A DNA stretch of 64,000 nt from the NCBI GenBank assembly GCA_039934635.1, contig JBDTLT010000006.1, positions 23,189 through 87,188 on the forward strand, in the 5' to 3' direction. The position numbers and the translations under genes were made by a program. Position 1 is the first letter of the stretch; each line of letters begins with the position of its first letter. The notes beneath the pieces were generated by a model, which saw only the letters and a list, made by a program, of their open reading frames with translations, was not told where the DNA came from and searched no databases. This document shows, one piece after another, positions 51,570 to 62,344 of the stretch. Source of the DNA: DATLFA01 sp039934635. Lineage in GTDB: Bacteria > Actinomycetota > Acidimicrobiia > Acidimicrobiales > WLNW01.

Positions 51570-53092
51570 GGCGTCACTTTCGCGGTGTCGATCTCGGCGG
51601 ACGTTCTGTCCGTGGGCAACTGGTGCTTCGCGAGTCGACCGGTGGGTGTGTGCGGCAATGCCGCGACCACTTCGTAGTAGCGCGGCACTTTGAAGCGAGC
51701 CAAGCGGGCGCGAACGAACGCGTCGAGCGCGGCAATGTCGATCGTGTGACCACTGAGCGGGGTCACGAACGCTTTCACGTCTTCTTCGGACAGCTCGGAC
51801 GGCACGCCGATCACCGCGGCTTCGGCGACGTCATCGTGTAGTTCGAGCACGGCCTGCACCTCGGTCGGTGACAGATTTTCACCGCGCCGGCGGATCACTT
51901 CTTTCTTGCGACCGACGAAGGTGAAATTGCCATCGTCGTGCGCCGTCACGAGGTCACCGGTGCGTAACCAACCGTCGACCACGACCGCGGCTGTCTCGTC
52001 GGGCATTTCGTAGTAGCCGCGCATGATCACGGGATTGCGCAGCTCGAGCTCGCCCACGCCTTCTGCATCGACCTCGTGCATTCGGGCGTCGTTGACGTGC
52101 CCGAGCGTCGGATGCTGACGGACCGAGCCGAGCGTGCCGAAGGGGCGAGTGCCGTGCCGCCATATCAAGCCGTATGGCGACTCCGAGAGCGCGTAACCGC
52201 AGACGATCTCGATGCCGAAGCGGCGCTCGAGCGCTTCTTGACGATCGTGATCGGGAGACGGCCCGGTGTAGCAGAGGCGCAACGGATTGTCGCCGTCATC
52301 GGGCCGCTCGGGCTGGCGCATGAGGATCTCCAGCATCGCGCCGATGGAATTGAATTCCGTCGCGCCGTAACGTCGCGACGAATCGATGAAGCTGCTCGCC
52401 GAGAATCCGGGCAACAGCGCGAGGCTCGCACGGGCCGCCACCGAGCCGAGTGTGGAATACGCCGGTGCATTGATGTGGAACAGCGGTAGCGAGGTCATGA
52501 GACGATCGTCGGCCGTCAACTGCATCCAATAGGGGAAACCCTCACCGGCCATCACATACGCGCGATGTGTCTGCATCACGAGCTTGGAACGTCCGGTGGT
52601 ACCCGACGTGGGGATCATCACCGCGATGTCGTCGGGGTCGAGATCGGCGGGTGCCCGACCGTCGGGCGACATCGTGAACAAGTCGCCCACCATGACCAGT
52701 GGTGTTCCCTCGGCGAACGCCGGCGCGAGTTCCGCGTCAGTGACGATGAGCTTCGGCTCGACTTGACCGACGAAACCGGCGATTTCCGCGATCGAGCTGG
52801 CCGGGTTGATCGGGACCTGGATCGCACCGACCTCCATCAGCGCCAGCCATGTCAGGAGATAGTCCGCGGTGTTGCGCGCGGTCACGAGCACGCGATCGCC
52901 GGGCACGATCCCGTGCGCGCGCAACCAACTCGCCGCGCATTCGATCTGATGCTGCGCCTCCGCGTACGTCCAGACGCGATCGCCGGCCAAGAGCCAAACC
53001 TTCGTCGACGCGTCATCGACGGCTCGACGGAACAATCTCGGTATGAGACGCGGCAAATCGGTCACCACCGTGAGTCTTCCACCGATCGCCAT
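51566..53092 (-). CDS. AMP-forming acyl-CoA ligase
   Basis: 508-aa ANL-superfamily ligase. P-loop-like MIPTSGTTGRSKLVMQTH (about 158-175), YALSESPYG, the hinge GDLVTAHDDGNFTFVGRKKEVIRRRGENLSP and C-terminal Lys in GRLAKHQLP are visible. It should form an acyl-CoA from a carboxylic acid. It is upstream of the citryl-CoA-lyase-like gene with a 4-bp overlap: activation then C-C cleavage is plausible. Divergent from the MFS gene. Confidence 0.9.
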   Translation of the reverse strand: MAIGGRLTVVTDLPRLIPRLFRRAVDDASTKVWLLAGDRVWTYAEAQHQIECAASWLRAHGIVPGDRVLVTARNTADYLLTWLALMEVGAIQVPINPASSIAEIAGFVGQVEPKLIVTDAELAPAFAEGTPLVMVGDLFTMSPDGRAPADLDPDDIAVMIPTSGTTGRSKLVMQTHRAYVMAGEGFPYWMQLTADDRLMTSLPLFHINAPAYSTLGSVAARASLALLPGFSASSFIDSSRRYGATEFNSIGAMLEILMRQPERPDDGDNPLRLCYTGPSPDHDRQEALERRFGIEIVCGYALSESPYGLIWRHGTRPFGTLGSVRQHPTLGHVNDARMHEVDAEGVGELELRNPVIMRGYYEMPDETAAVVVDGWLRTGDLVTAHDDGNFTFVGRKKEVIRRRGENLSPTEVQAVLELHDDVAEAAVIGVPSELSEEDVKAFVTPLSGHTIDIAALDAFVRARLARFKVPRYYEVVAALPHTPTGRLAKHQLPTDRTSAEIDTAKVTP

Positions 53093-53144
53093 GTCGGTGC
53101 CCGCACTCCCGTTCCCTTAGTGTGCACCACTCGTGGGGGAACAC

Positions 53145-54515
53145 ATGCAAACGGTCGACGCGGCACAACGTCGATACGTGTTGCGCACGGCGATGGTCGG
53201 TGTTGCCGCGGTGAGCTTCCCCAATTCACTGATCACGGCCGCGTTACCGCTGATCGGCACAGACCTTCACGCCCGCACGAGCGTCATGGCCTGGGTCAGC
53301 ATCGCGCCGGCCATCGCGTTCTCCATCTCGATGCCGATGTTCGGCAAGCTCGGCGACCTCTACGGCCATCGCCGCGTCTTCATCACCGGCTTCTCGTTGG
53401 CGACGATCCTCGCGTTCGCCACCAGCCTGGCGCCCAACGTCTACATGCTCATCATCTTGCGCACTGCCGCCCAACTCTGTGGCACGTCGACCATTCCGTG
53501 CAGCTTCGCCATGTTGGCGATCATCTACCCGCCGAGCGAGCGACCACGCGTCTTCGGGCAACTGTCGGCCGTGCTCGCGGTGTCGCCGGTCGTCGCGATC
53601 GTCTTCGGCGCGCCGTTGGTCGAGGCAATGGGTTGGCGCCTCGTCTTCGTCGCGCAGGCGATACCGGCCGCGATCACGGTTCTCGTCGCCCGCCGGCGCT
53701 TGCCCGAAACCCCGCGACGGCCCGATGTGCGCTTCGACGTCGCCGGCGCAGTTGCGTTGACGGCCTGCTTGAGCGGGTCGCTCATCGCGATCAATCGCCT
53801 CGATGAATGGGGCGCCACCAACCCGATCGTCCTGACTGCCGCGGCGTGCGGGTTGATCGGGCTGGTGCGCCTGATCACGGTCGAACGCCGTGCGAGCGAA
53901 CCGCTGATCCCGTTTCAGTTGCTGCGACGGCGCAACTTCCTCGCTCCTGTCGTCACGATGGGAGTGACCCAGGCCGGCTTCGTCGGCTCGGCTCCGCTCA
54001 CCGCGTTTCTGCTCAGTCAGCGATTCGGTTACAAGACGATCGCCATCGGTCTCGTGAGCGCCGCCCGGCCCGCCGGCTTCGCGATTGCATCCTTCGTGGC
54101 CAACCGCTCGGCCGCCCTCGTCGGTGGCAGGGTCGTGCAGTTCGTCGGCAATGCAGTGCTCGGTCTGGCGGGGGTCGTCGGTGCGATCGGCGTGTGGCAC
54201 CACTCACTGACCCTCGTCATCATCAGTACGACCGCGTCCGGATTCGGCGTCGGCTATGCCCGTCCGGGCATCGTCACCGCGATCAACAACTCGGTCGATT
54301 CGCGCGACGTGGGCCTTGCCAACGGTGTCAACAACATGGCAGGACAAATCGGTTCGTCCATCGGCACGACCACGCTCCTGGCCTTCGTCGGCAACACCGC
54401 CGGCAAGCACGGCTTCGCAATGGCCTATCTGACGACGGCGATGTTCGGCGCGGTGGCGTTGGTCGTCGGTCAGACGATTCAGCACCGCAAGCGCGACAGC
54501 GGGCCTGTCGCCTGA
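53145..54515 (+). CDS. MFS transporter
   Basis: 456-aa MFS protein with about 12-14 helices. Helix 1 has FPNSLITAALPLIGTDLHA, similar in plan to DHA2 exporters, and the loop GDLYGHRRVFITG is the MFS motif A. GGGGGA four to five bases before ATG 53145 is preferred over a GTG at 53133. It is divergent from the acyl-CoA ligase, which may make it a transporter of the same pathway, for export or import. Confidence 0.85.
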   Translation: MQTVDAAQRRYVLRTAMVGVAAVSFPNSLITAALPLIGTDLHARTSVMAWVSIAPAIAFSISMPMFGKLGDLYGHRRVFITGFSLATILAFATSLAPNVYMLIILRTAAQLCGTSTIPCSFAMLAIIYPPSERPRVFGQLSAVLAVSPVVAIVFGAPLVEAMGWRLVFVAQAIPAAITVLVARRRLPETPRRPDVRFDVAGAVALTACLSGSLIAINRLDEWGATNPIVLTAAACGLIGLVRLITVERRASEPLIPFQLLRRRNFLAPVVTMGVTQAGFVGSAPLTAFLLSQRFGYKTIAIGLVSAARPAGFAIASFVANRSAALVGGRVVQFVGNAVLGLAGVVGAIGVWHHSLTLVIISTTASGFGVGYARPGIVTAINNSVDSRDVGLANGVNNMAGQIGSSIGTTTLLAFVGNTAGKHGFAMAYLTTAMFGAVALVVGQTIQHRKRDSGPVA

Positions 54516-54574
54516 CCGCCGGCTGTCGTTTTCTGGCGGGGTCGGCCCCGTTCACGCTGGTACGGTGCCGCCTC

Positions 54575-55504
54575 ATGGCGCGATCCGATCACTCGGCCGG
54601 CCGTGACGGCTCCGGCCGCCGCGGGGCTCGCCGTGCCCGCGAGAGCGTCGCTCTCGTCGCCGCCGGTGTCATCCTGCTCGGCATCGCCGCGTGGAGCACG
54701 TCCCGGGCGCGGACGGGCGATCCAACTGCGGACCTTCCCTCCGGTGTTCGCGGCAGCGATGCCGCGCTGAATGACACGCTGCTCGTCGCCGCCGGCGCAC
54801 TCGCGGCGATCGTGGTCATCTTCGTCGCGCCGGCGTTGATCCGCCAGGGGCGACAGTCGCCGAGGGCCGCCGCCGACGACGACCCGCGCCCCTCGAATGT
54901 GTGGCTGCGCGTCTTCGGTGGCGTGATGGTCATCTTCGCCGTCGTCCTTGTGATCATGCTCGCGGCCCGCAACCGGCCCGACCAGACCGAGCCCCTACTG
55001 CAAAGCCCGTCCGCCCCCGAAGAGATTCGTCCACAAGCCGAAACGCGGTCGGGCGCGCACGGTTGGAGCGCGCTCGCGCTCGCCGCCGCCGGCGCAATCG
55101 CCGTTGGCGCGGCCGTCGTGGTGGCGCATCGGCGCGGCCGCACACGCGGTCCGGTGTCCCACGGCGATCGCCACCTCCCGCCCGCGCTGCCGCGCGAACC
55201 CCTCGACCTCGACGCGCTCGCTCCCACGGAGGCCGTCCGCGCCGCGTATGCCGCGGCCCGCAACGAACTGACCACGCTCGGCGTGGAGTTGCGCCCGCCC
55301 GAGACCCCGTATCAGTACCTCGACCGCGTGCGCGACAGCGCCCCGATCGCCGAACGACCCGTCGCCACGCTCACACGACTCTTCGAGGTTGCTCGTTTCT
55401 CTCATCATCCCGTGACGCCAGCAATGAAAGCCGAGGCGATCGCCGCGTACGACACCATCGCTGACGCAGCGGCCCGCGCGCGAGATGCACTGGTGCTCAC
55501 ATGA
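54575..55504 (+). CDS. DUF4129 domain membrane protein
   Basis: 309 aa. Four hydrophobic helices (about 24-44, 65-90, 110-135, 165-190) precede a cytoplasmic C-terminal DUF4129 region that includes TEAVRAAYAAARNELT and PETPYQYLDRV. This domain is a standard companion of MoxR ATPase and DUF58 proteins in actinobacteria. Its stop overlaps the next ATG (ATGA). First gene of a five-gene overlapping chain to 58653. Confidence 0.82.
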   Translation: MARSDHSAGRDGSGRRGARRARESVALVAAGVILLGIAAWSTSRARTGDPTADLPSGVRGSDAALNDTLLVAAGALAAIVVIFVAPALIRQGRQSPRAAADDDPRPSNVWLRVFGGVMVIFAVVLVIMLAARNRPDQTEPLLQSPSAPEEIRPQAETRSGAHGWSALALAAAGAIAVGAAVVVAHRRGRTRGPVSHGDRHLPPALPREPLDLDALAPTEAVRAAYAAARNELTTLGVELRPPETPYQYLDRVRDSAPIAERPVATLTRLFEVARFSHHPVTPAMKAEAIAAYDTIADAAARARDALVLT

Positions 55505-55916
55505 GTGCGATTGTCGTTGCGCTCAGCGCTGCGGCGTTCGTCGTCCTACTCACGCTTCTCGTCGGTCGCGCCAGTGGCGACGAGGACGCTGCGCCCACGT
55601 TCGATGCAATCGTGCGCAAGCAGCCCGATCCCCGACCGGAAGAGCCGGCCAGCTTCAAGTCCGCGCGGTGGCTCGTCGTCAACGCGGCGACCGCGGGTGG
55701 CTTGCATTTCAGGGTGCGCCCCGCGCTCGTCGAGCTCACCGACGCGCGCTTGCGGGCCAACCACGGTATGGACTTGAAAGATCCTGGCGCGCACGCAGTC
55801 GTAGGTGACTCACTGTGGGCGATCGTGCGTCCCGATGCACGACCACCGGATGATCGCATGGCTATCGGCCTGTCGCCGTCGATGCTGCGTGTCCTCCTCG
55901 ATCGATTGGAAATGCT

Positions 55917-55920
<4 letters not shown>
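55501..55920 (+). CDS. Membrane-anchored protein of MoxR cluster, unknown function
   Basis: 139 aa. One N-terminal helix (about 4-22) is followed by an outward or cytoplasmic domain with regular strands (ARWLVVNAATAGGLHFRVRPALVEL in part). Not assigned to a named family. Both ends overlap neighbours (ATGA at the start, GTGA at the end), so it is translated in step with DUF4129 and MoxR proteins and likely functions with them. Confidence 0.75.
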
Positions 55921-56896
<976 letters not shown>

Positions 56897-56900
<4 letters not shown>

Positions 56901-58171
56901 CCAAAACGGCGTCGCCGCGGCTGTTCGTCTACGCGACGCTCGTCGCGCTCGGGCTCGTCGCCGGGCTCACGACCCGTCGCGTCGACCTGTTCGTTTTCAC
57001 GACGCCGTTCCTCATCTTTCTGCTCGTGGCGTTGGCGTTCCGCGAAGACCTCGACATCGAGGTGGAGTCGACCGTGGACACGACGCGCGCGTTGGAAGGC
57101 GATCCCATCGAGGTCCTCATCACGCTTCGATCGCCGACCGCGGTCCGCCGCGTCGAAGTGGCGGTGCCACTGCCCCACGGCGTTCGGATCGTCGACGGCG
57201 CTGACGTGCGCGCCGTCGATCTCGTCGCCGGTGAAATCCGCAAGATCGCGGTCTCGGTCGTGGCCGATCGGTGGGGCTCACATTCGATCGGCGCCGTGGC
57301 GGTCCGTGCCTACGATCGGGCGTCGTTGTATCGCTACGAGCTCGTCATTCCGGCACCGGCCACCGTGCGCGTGTACCCGCATCAGCATCGCATCCGCGCC
57401 GCCGCGCATCCGTCGCGCACACAGCTCGTCGCGGGCGACCGCGTCGCTCGACGCGCCGCGGGCGAAGGCATCGAGCTCGCCGATCTACGGATGTTCCTGC
57501 CCGGCGATCGCCCTCGCGACATCAACTGGCGAGCCAGCGCCCGCCGTAACGAGCTCTGGATCACGCAACGCCATCCGGAACGCAGCACCGACGTCGTCTT
57601 GTTCGTCGACATGTTCGCCGACTCGATGCTCTTGCCGGCGGTGCGCGCCGCCGGCGTTCTTGCGGACGCATACCTCGCCACACGCGATCGCGTCGCACTC
57701 GTGGGCTTCGGCGGGCTGTTGCAATGGGTGCGCGCCGGCCACGGCGTTCGCCAGCTCTACCGTCTGCTCGACACGCTGATCGACTCGCGTGCGTTCTTCA
57801 GCTACGCGTGGAAGGATGTCAGCATCATCCCGCCGCGCGTGTTGTCGCCCGGCGCGTTGGTCATCGCCATCACACCGCTCGAGGACGAGCGCACGACCGC
57901 CGCCTTGGTCGACCTCCGTGCCCGCGGCTTCGAAGTCGCAGTCATCGAACTCGCGGCCCCGTCCGCGAGCATTCCGGCGGGCTCAGAGCTCGACGCCGTC
58001 GCCCGTCAGCTGTGGTTGCTCGAGCGGGCCCACAACCGCGAGCGTTTCCGCCAATACGGGATCCCCGTCGCCGAATGGCGCGAGGGCGAACTCTTGAACT
58101 CGACAATGGAGGCCTTATGGGACGCTTGGGCAGCGCGTGGAGCACGCCAGCAATCATCGAGGGTGCCGTAA
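56897..58171 (+). CDS. DUF58 (VWA-like) membrane protein
   Basis: 424 aa. Two N-terminal hydrophobic segments (about 10-45) lead to a beta domain and the DUF58 core GIELADLRMFLPGDRPRDINW (start about residue 192) and TQRHPERSTDVVLFVD. The metal-adhesion motif after VVLFVD is degenerate (DMFAD rather than DxSxS). It is the presumed client of the MoxR ATPase. It overlaps the final gene of the cluster by 55 bp, so frames are tightly packed. Confidence 0.87.
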
Positions 58172-58653
58172 GCGTCGTCGTCGCGTTCACACTTGCCGCC
58201 GTGGCGGTCGCCGGCACGGTTGATCATCGCGCCGGCGTCGCGTGGCTCGGCGCCGCATCCCTCGCCGTGCTGGCCGGCGGCATCGTCTTCGCGTCGCCGG
58301 TCGCCGTCTGCACAACCACGGCGGCTCTGGGGCTCGCCGGCATCATCGCCACCGCACCGGCCGCGCCGCTCTACGCGCTGGGTTTGTTCATCACCGCCGA
58401 GACCGCGCTGTGGTCCGCCGACGATCGATTCCGGCTCACCGAAGAAGTCGGCCTTCGCCGCGACCGACTCGCGATGCTCGCCACCGTCGGCTCGTCGGCA
58501 GTCGCCGTCGGCGCAATGCTGCGACTTCTCGCGCGCGACGCCGGCGAACGCAACAACAGCTACACCGTGATCGCGGGTGCGAGCATCATCGCGCTCGCGG
58601 GTCTCATGGCCCTCGGCGCTCATCCGGTGTTACGTCGGCGTCGACTCAACTAG
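58117..58653 (+). CDS. Membrane protein of MoxR cluster
   Basis: 178 aa with about five hydrophobic helices, alanine-rich. GGAGG lies 4-5 bases before ATG 58117, inside the DUF58 gene. The opening MGRLGSAWSTPAIIEGAVSV and helices through residue 170 show no motif of a named family. Terminal member of the overlapping cluster, after which a flavoprotein gene starts 9 bp downstream. Confidence 0.72.
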   Translation: MGRLGSAWSTPAIIEGAVSVVVAFTLAAVAVAGTVDHRAGVAWLGAASLAVLAGGIVFASPVAVCTTTAALGLAGIIATAPAAPLYALGLFITAETALWSADDRFRLTEEVGLRRDRLAMLATVGSSAVAVGAMLRLLARDAGERNNSYTVIAGASIIALAGLMALGAHPVLRRRRLN

Positions 58654-58662
58654 ATTGGCGCC

Positions 58663-60051
58663 GTGGCACAGGACGGTTCGTCGACCGCGCTGGTCATGGG
58701 CGGCAGCATTGCGGGCTCGTTCGCGGCACGGGTGCTCAGCGACTTCTTCGACCGCGTCGTCGTGGTCGATCGCGACGAACTGCCCCGAGAGCCGGTGGCC
58801 CGCAAGGGGGCGATGCAGGGTGTGCACTTCCACGCGCTGTTGGCCAGAGGCCGCATCGTCGCCGAGTCCCTCTTCCCTGGGTTCGCCGATGAGCTCATCA
58901 CACGCGGCGCGCCGACGTTCGATGCGTCGCAGACCCGCGTGTATGAGCCGTATGGGTGGGGACCCACGCGCGCGCCGGGGGTCACGATGGTCGCGGCGTC
59001 GCGCTTGCTGATCGAGCTGGCCGTGCGCGAGCGCGCCGCGGCGATCCCCAATGTCGAGGTGCGCACGGCGACCGAGGCCGTGGGTTTGGTGATGTCCGAC
59101 GATGGCACACGGGTTTGTGGCGTCCAGCTGCGCGACGTCGATGGCGGCGCGGTGGTCGCGCATCGCGCTGATCTCGTGATCGATGCCAGCGGCCGCGCCG
59201 CACTCGCCGCGCACTGGTTGCCCGCACTCGGCTTCCCCGAGCCGGAGACGACGACGGTCAATGCACATTGGGGCTACGCCAGCCGCTTCTACCGGATACC
59301 CGACGGGCTGATCGGCCCGGTGGTCGGCGGCTTCCCGCTCGGTCGGGCCGGGGTGGGCCCGCCCGCGACGCGCGGTGGTTTCTTGTTGCTCCAGGAGAAC
59401 GAGACGTACCTCGTCACGTTGTCCGGCTGCGCCAAAGACTTTCCGCCGGGCGACGACACCGGATTCCTCGATTTCGCCCGCTCCTTGGCTTTCCCGCAGA
59501 TCGGCGAAGTGATCCCGCACGCCGAACCGTTGTCACCCATTCGCACGTGGCGCAACACGATCAACCGGCGACGCCATTTCGAACGCGTGGCGCGCCGCCC
59601 CGAAGCTCTGGTGGTCATCAGCGATGCCGCGTGTGCGTTCAATCCGATCTACGGCCAGGGGATGAGCATCGCCTCGGTCGGCGCGCTCGATCTGCAAACC
59701 GAGTTGGAGACGCAACGAGCCATCGTGCCCAACGGCACTATGGACGGTATCGCCGGGCGGTACGCCACGCGGCTGGCGCAATCGATCACCTACGCGTGGG
59801 ACGCCGCGTGCCGGGCGGACTACCGCGTGCCGGGGGTCGAGGGCGAGGCGGCGCCCGCGGGTTACCTCGACGCGTTGGCGTACTACGACCGAGTCGTCGC
59901 GCTCAGTCGAGACGACCTCGGCGTCTACGAGAAGATCAGCCGCACCAACCAACTTCTCTGCGGGCCCGAGTGGCTCGACGAGCCCGCGCTGCGCAACAAA
60001 GTCGCCGAACGGTGGGACGAGCTGGGCAGGATGATGGGCTACGAGTCGTAG
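58663..60051 (+). CDS. FAD-dependent oxidoreductase (squalene-epoxidase/halogenase-like)
   Basis: 462-aa flavoprotein. N-terminal ALVMGGSIAGSFAARVL dinucleotide motif and the FAD-binding ISDAACAFNPIYGQGMSIAS (around 325-345) are seen; the GGSIAG form is common in actinobacterial FAD monooxygenases. No tryptophan-halogenase Lys motif is obvious. Substrate unknown. GTG start at 58663. Its 3' end overlaps the convergent alpha/beta hydrolase by 13 bp. Confidence 0.85.
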   Translation: MAQDGSSTALVMGGSIAGSFAARVLSDFFDRVVVVDRDELPREPVARKGAMQGVHFHALLARGRIVAESLFPGFADELITRGAPTFDASQTRVYEPYGWGPTRAPGVTMVAASRLLIELAVRERAAAIPNVEVRTATEAVGLVMSDDGTRVCGVQLRDVDGGAVVAHRADLVIDASGRAALAAHWLPALGFPEPETTTVNAHWGYASRFYRIPDGLIGPVVGGFPLGRAGVGPPATRGGFLLLQENETYLVTLSGCAKDFPPGDDTGFLDFARSLAFPQIGEVIPHAEPLSPIRTWRNTINRRRHFERVARRPEALVVISDAACAFNPIYGQGMSIASVGALDLQTELETQRAIVPNGTMDGIAGRYATRLAQSITYAWDAACRADYRVPGVEGEAAPAGYLDALAYYDRVVALSRDDLGVYEKISRTNQLLCGPEWLDEPALRNKVAERWDELGRMMGYES

Positions 60052-60968
60052 CGAGTCACGAACGCCAGCAATGTCTGCGCGAGGTCGACCGGGCGATCTC
60101 CTTGCACTGCATGCCCCGCGCCGATCAGGGTGACGAGTTCGGTGTCGGGATGCACGGTTGCAAATGCCGTTGCGAGCTCGTCGGTCACGATGTCGGACAA
60201 CTCGCCGCGCACGAGCAAGATCGGGCCGGCGAAGCGGGTCAGTGCCGCAGCAGTCGCGGCGAACGCGTAGTCACGTTCGCCGCGCTGGCGCGGATCCCAG
60301 CGCCAGCTCCACGAGCCGTCGTCTTGTTGCTGCGCGTTGTGGTGCACGCCCCGGCGCACCGCGCGGCTGCTCCGGCCCGGGCTGTATACAAGTGTCCGCT
60401 CGATCATCTCGTCGAGCGTGGCAAACCGGTGGTGCGCAGTGAAGGCGGCGACGCGTTGTGCGGCCTGCGACGACGTCGCCGTTTGCGGTGACGCAGTCGC
60501 TCGGACGCCCGATGCCGAGTCGATCAGCACCAGACGGGCGACCGATGGACCGAGTCGATCGGCGACGAGCAACCCGACCGGTGCACCGAGGCCGATACCG
60601 ACGACGGTGGTCGCCGATGGTGCGATCGCGCGAATTGCGTCGGCCACATCGTCGGCCATGGTCGCTACGGCGTAGTCGCCGTCGTCGCGCCACTCCGAAC
60701 GACCGTGACCCGGTAGGTCGATGGCGACTACGGGCCGCGGCAACGCGAGCGCGACGGTGTCCCACGTGTGCGCGTTTTGCGCGCCGCCGTGCAACAGCAC
60801 GACCTCGGCCGGCGCGTCGCCCCACAGGATTGCGCTGACGCGCCGCCCGTTCACGGTGGCTGCTTCGCGTCGCACCCGCGGTGGGGTGGTCCACGGCAAT
60901 CCCGCGTCCTCCGCGTTCTCGCGCAAGAGCAAGAACTCGTCGGCCATCGCGTCTCGAGGCATCGTCAC
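60039..60968 (-). CDS. Alpha/beta hydrolase-fold protein with Gly in place of catalytic Ser
   Basis: 309 aa. Oxyanion HGG (60-62) and the strand AIDLPGHGRSEW are typical. The nucleophile elbow, usually GxSxG, reads GIGLG (124-128), so the Ser is Gly126. A later Asp (LLVRGELSD) and His (IGAGHAVQGD) are retained. The protein therefore may be a non-classical or inactive hydrolase. GTG start at 60968 overlaps the enolase-superfamily gene stop (GTGA). Confidence 0.82.
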   Translation of the reverse strand: MTMPRDAMADEFLLLRENAEDAGLPWTTPPRVRREAATVNGRRVSAILWGDAPAEVVLLHGGAQNAHTWDTVALALPRPVVAIDLPGHGRSEWRDDGDYAVATMADDVADAIRAIAPSATTVVGIGLGAPVGLLVADRLGPSVARLVLIDSASGVRATASPQTATSSQAAQRVAAFTAHHRFATLDEMIERTLVYSPGRSSRAVRRGVHHNAQQQDDGSWSWRWDPRQRGERDYAFAATAAALTRFAGPILLVRGELSDIVTDELATAFATVHPDTELVTLIGAGHAVQGDRPVDLAQTLLAFVTRYDS

Positions 60969-62056
60969 GCCACGCGATAGCGCGCCACTACCGAGGGGTC
61001 AGGCTCGGGCCCGAGACCCGGGTCGGTCGGGACCGGGATGCGGCCGCCGACCGCGTCGGTGAGCCCCGGGTACAGCGTCGCGCCGAGCGTAAGGTGCATG
61101 CGTTCGAGCACCGACGGCTCGGGCTGTGCGGCGAGCAGATGCACAGTGGCGAGAAAGCCCGGCCCGTAGCAGGCCGAGTGCGGTGAGACGAACACTCCGT
61201 TTGCTTCGGCCAGCGCCGCAACCTTGCGCCACTCGGTGATGCCGCCGACTTTGGTGACATCGGGCTGCGCGACGTCGATGGCATCAATAGCGAACAGCCG
61301 CGCGAAGTCGAACAGCGTGCCCGTGTTCTCCCCCGCGGCGACGCGCAGACCGGCTTGACGCAGCCGTCGCATCGATTGGTGATCCTCCGGTGGCCAGATG
61401 GCATCTTCGACCCAGCGCAGATCGGCGGGCGCGAGCGCGTCGACGAGACGAAGCGCTTCTTCGGTCGACCACGCGCAGTTGGGGTCGAGCATGAGCTCCA
61501 CGTCGGCGCCGATCGCGGCGCGTGCGGCCAGCACCGGTGCCGCCTTCGTCTCGTGCAGCTTGACGTGACGAAAGCCTTCGGCCACCGCGCCCGCGGCTTT
61601 GTCGGCGACCACGTGCGGTAGCCCGTATACGAGGAGGCTCGCATACGCCTCGACCTCGGTACGTGCCGCGCCACCGAGCAGTCGGTGCACCGGCATCCCT
61701 GCCGCCTTGCCCGCGAGGTCCCAGAGCGCGAGATCGAGACCGGACAGCGCGTAGACGAAGCTGCCGTTGCGCCCGAACATGTGCAGCGCGCGATTCAGTC
61801 GATGCGACAGACCGGCGATATCGGTCGCGTCCGCGCCGATCACCATCGGGCTCACCAGTTGATCGAGCGTGACCTTGGTGGCTGGCGCGATGCTGTGTCC
61901 GAATGCCTCACCCCATCCGACAAGGCCTTCGTCGGTGGCGACGCGCACCAACAACACGTCGAAGACGGTCCACCGCGGCCCGGGGCACTCGTCAGGCGGC
62001 GCGCCCCCGTCGGACGGCAACCGCACGAGGATGGTCTCGACCTCGGTGATCTTCAT
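60965..62056 (-). CDS. Mandelate racemase / muconate lactonising enzyme family protein
   Basis: 363-aa enolase-superfamily barrel. Metal ligands: Asp in LMLDPN, Glu in WVEDAIWP and Glu in AAGENTGT. The Lys/His-bearing strand reads VKLHE, and SPHSACYGPG carries a His in the seventh-strand position. It abstracts a proton alpha to a carboxylate; the product (racemase, dehydratase or lactonising) is not readable. Coupled by a 4-bp overlap with the Ser-less hydrolase gene. 233 bp separate its start from the next gene on the strand. Confidence 0.85.
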   Translation of the reverse strand: MKITEVETILVRLPSDGGAPPDECPGPRWTVFDVLLVRVATDEGLVGWGEAFGHSIAPATKVTLDQLVSPMVIGADATDIAGLSHRLNRALHMFGRNGSFVYALSGLDLALWDLAGKAAGMPVHRLLGGAARTEVEAYASLLVYGLPHVVADKAAGAVAEGFRHVKLHETKAAPVLAARAAIGADVELMLDPNCAWSTEEALRLVDALAPADLRWVEDAIWPPEDHQSMRRLRQAGLRVAAGENTGTLFDFARLFAIDAIDVAQPDVTKVGGITEWRKVAALAEANGVFVSPHSACYGPGFLATVHLLAAQPEPSVLERMHLTLGATLYPGLTDAVGGRIPVPTDPGLGPEPDPSVVARYRVA

Positions 62057-62176
62057 CGGTCCCCCTTCGTCGACGGGCGCACACTAGCGGCGTGACGCAT
62101 TTGACAGCGCCCCGCGTCTAGCCCCCAACCAACGGGGTAACAGTTGCCCAAGCGTCAACAGAGCGAGAGGTGCACG

Positions 62177-62344
62177 ATGTCCCGAACCGTTGGTCTCGTA
62201 CAACCTCCCAAACCCAACCCCGCGAGCTCGATCGACTGCGAGACTTGGATCTTCGGCAAAAAGCGTCCCATCCCCGCGGCAGTGATCTTCAACGATTGGC
62301 GGCGGCGAACGACGCCACATCGTCAGCCACAACGGTCCCGCTGA
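62177..62344 (+). CDS. Possible 55-aa protein, doubtful
   Basis: Frame from ATG 62177 (GAGAGGTG about seven bases upstream) to 62344, whose 3' half overlaps the amidohydrolase terminus on the other strand. The product begins MSRTVGLVQPPKPNP and has a CETWIF segment, no known family. The ribosome-binding site is good, but the overlap and size leave this uncertain. Confidence 0.25.
   Translation: MSRTVGLVQPPKPNPASSIDCETWIFGKKRPIPAAVIFNDWRRRTTPHRQPQRSR

Noticed and set aside
54539..54550. GGGG-TCGG-CCCC hairpin before the DUF4129 gene
   Set aside because: Short GC-only stem of a kind expected by chance at this base composition, with no U-tract.
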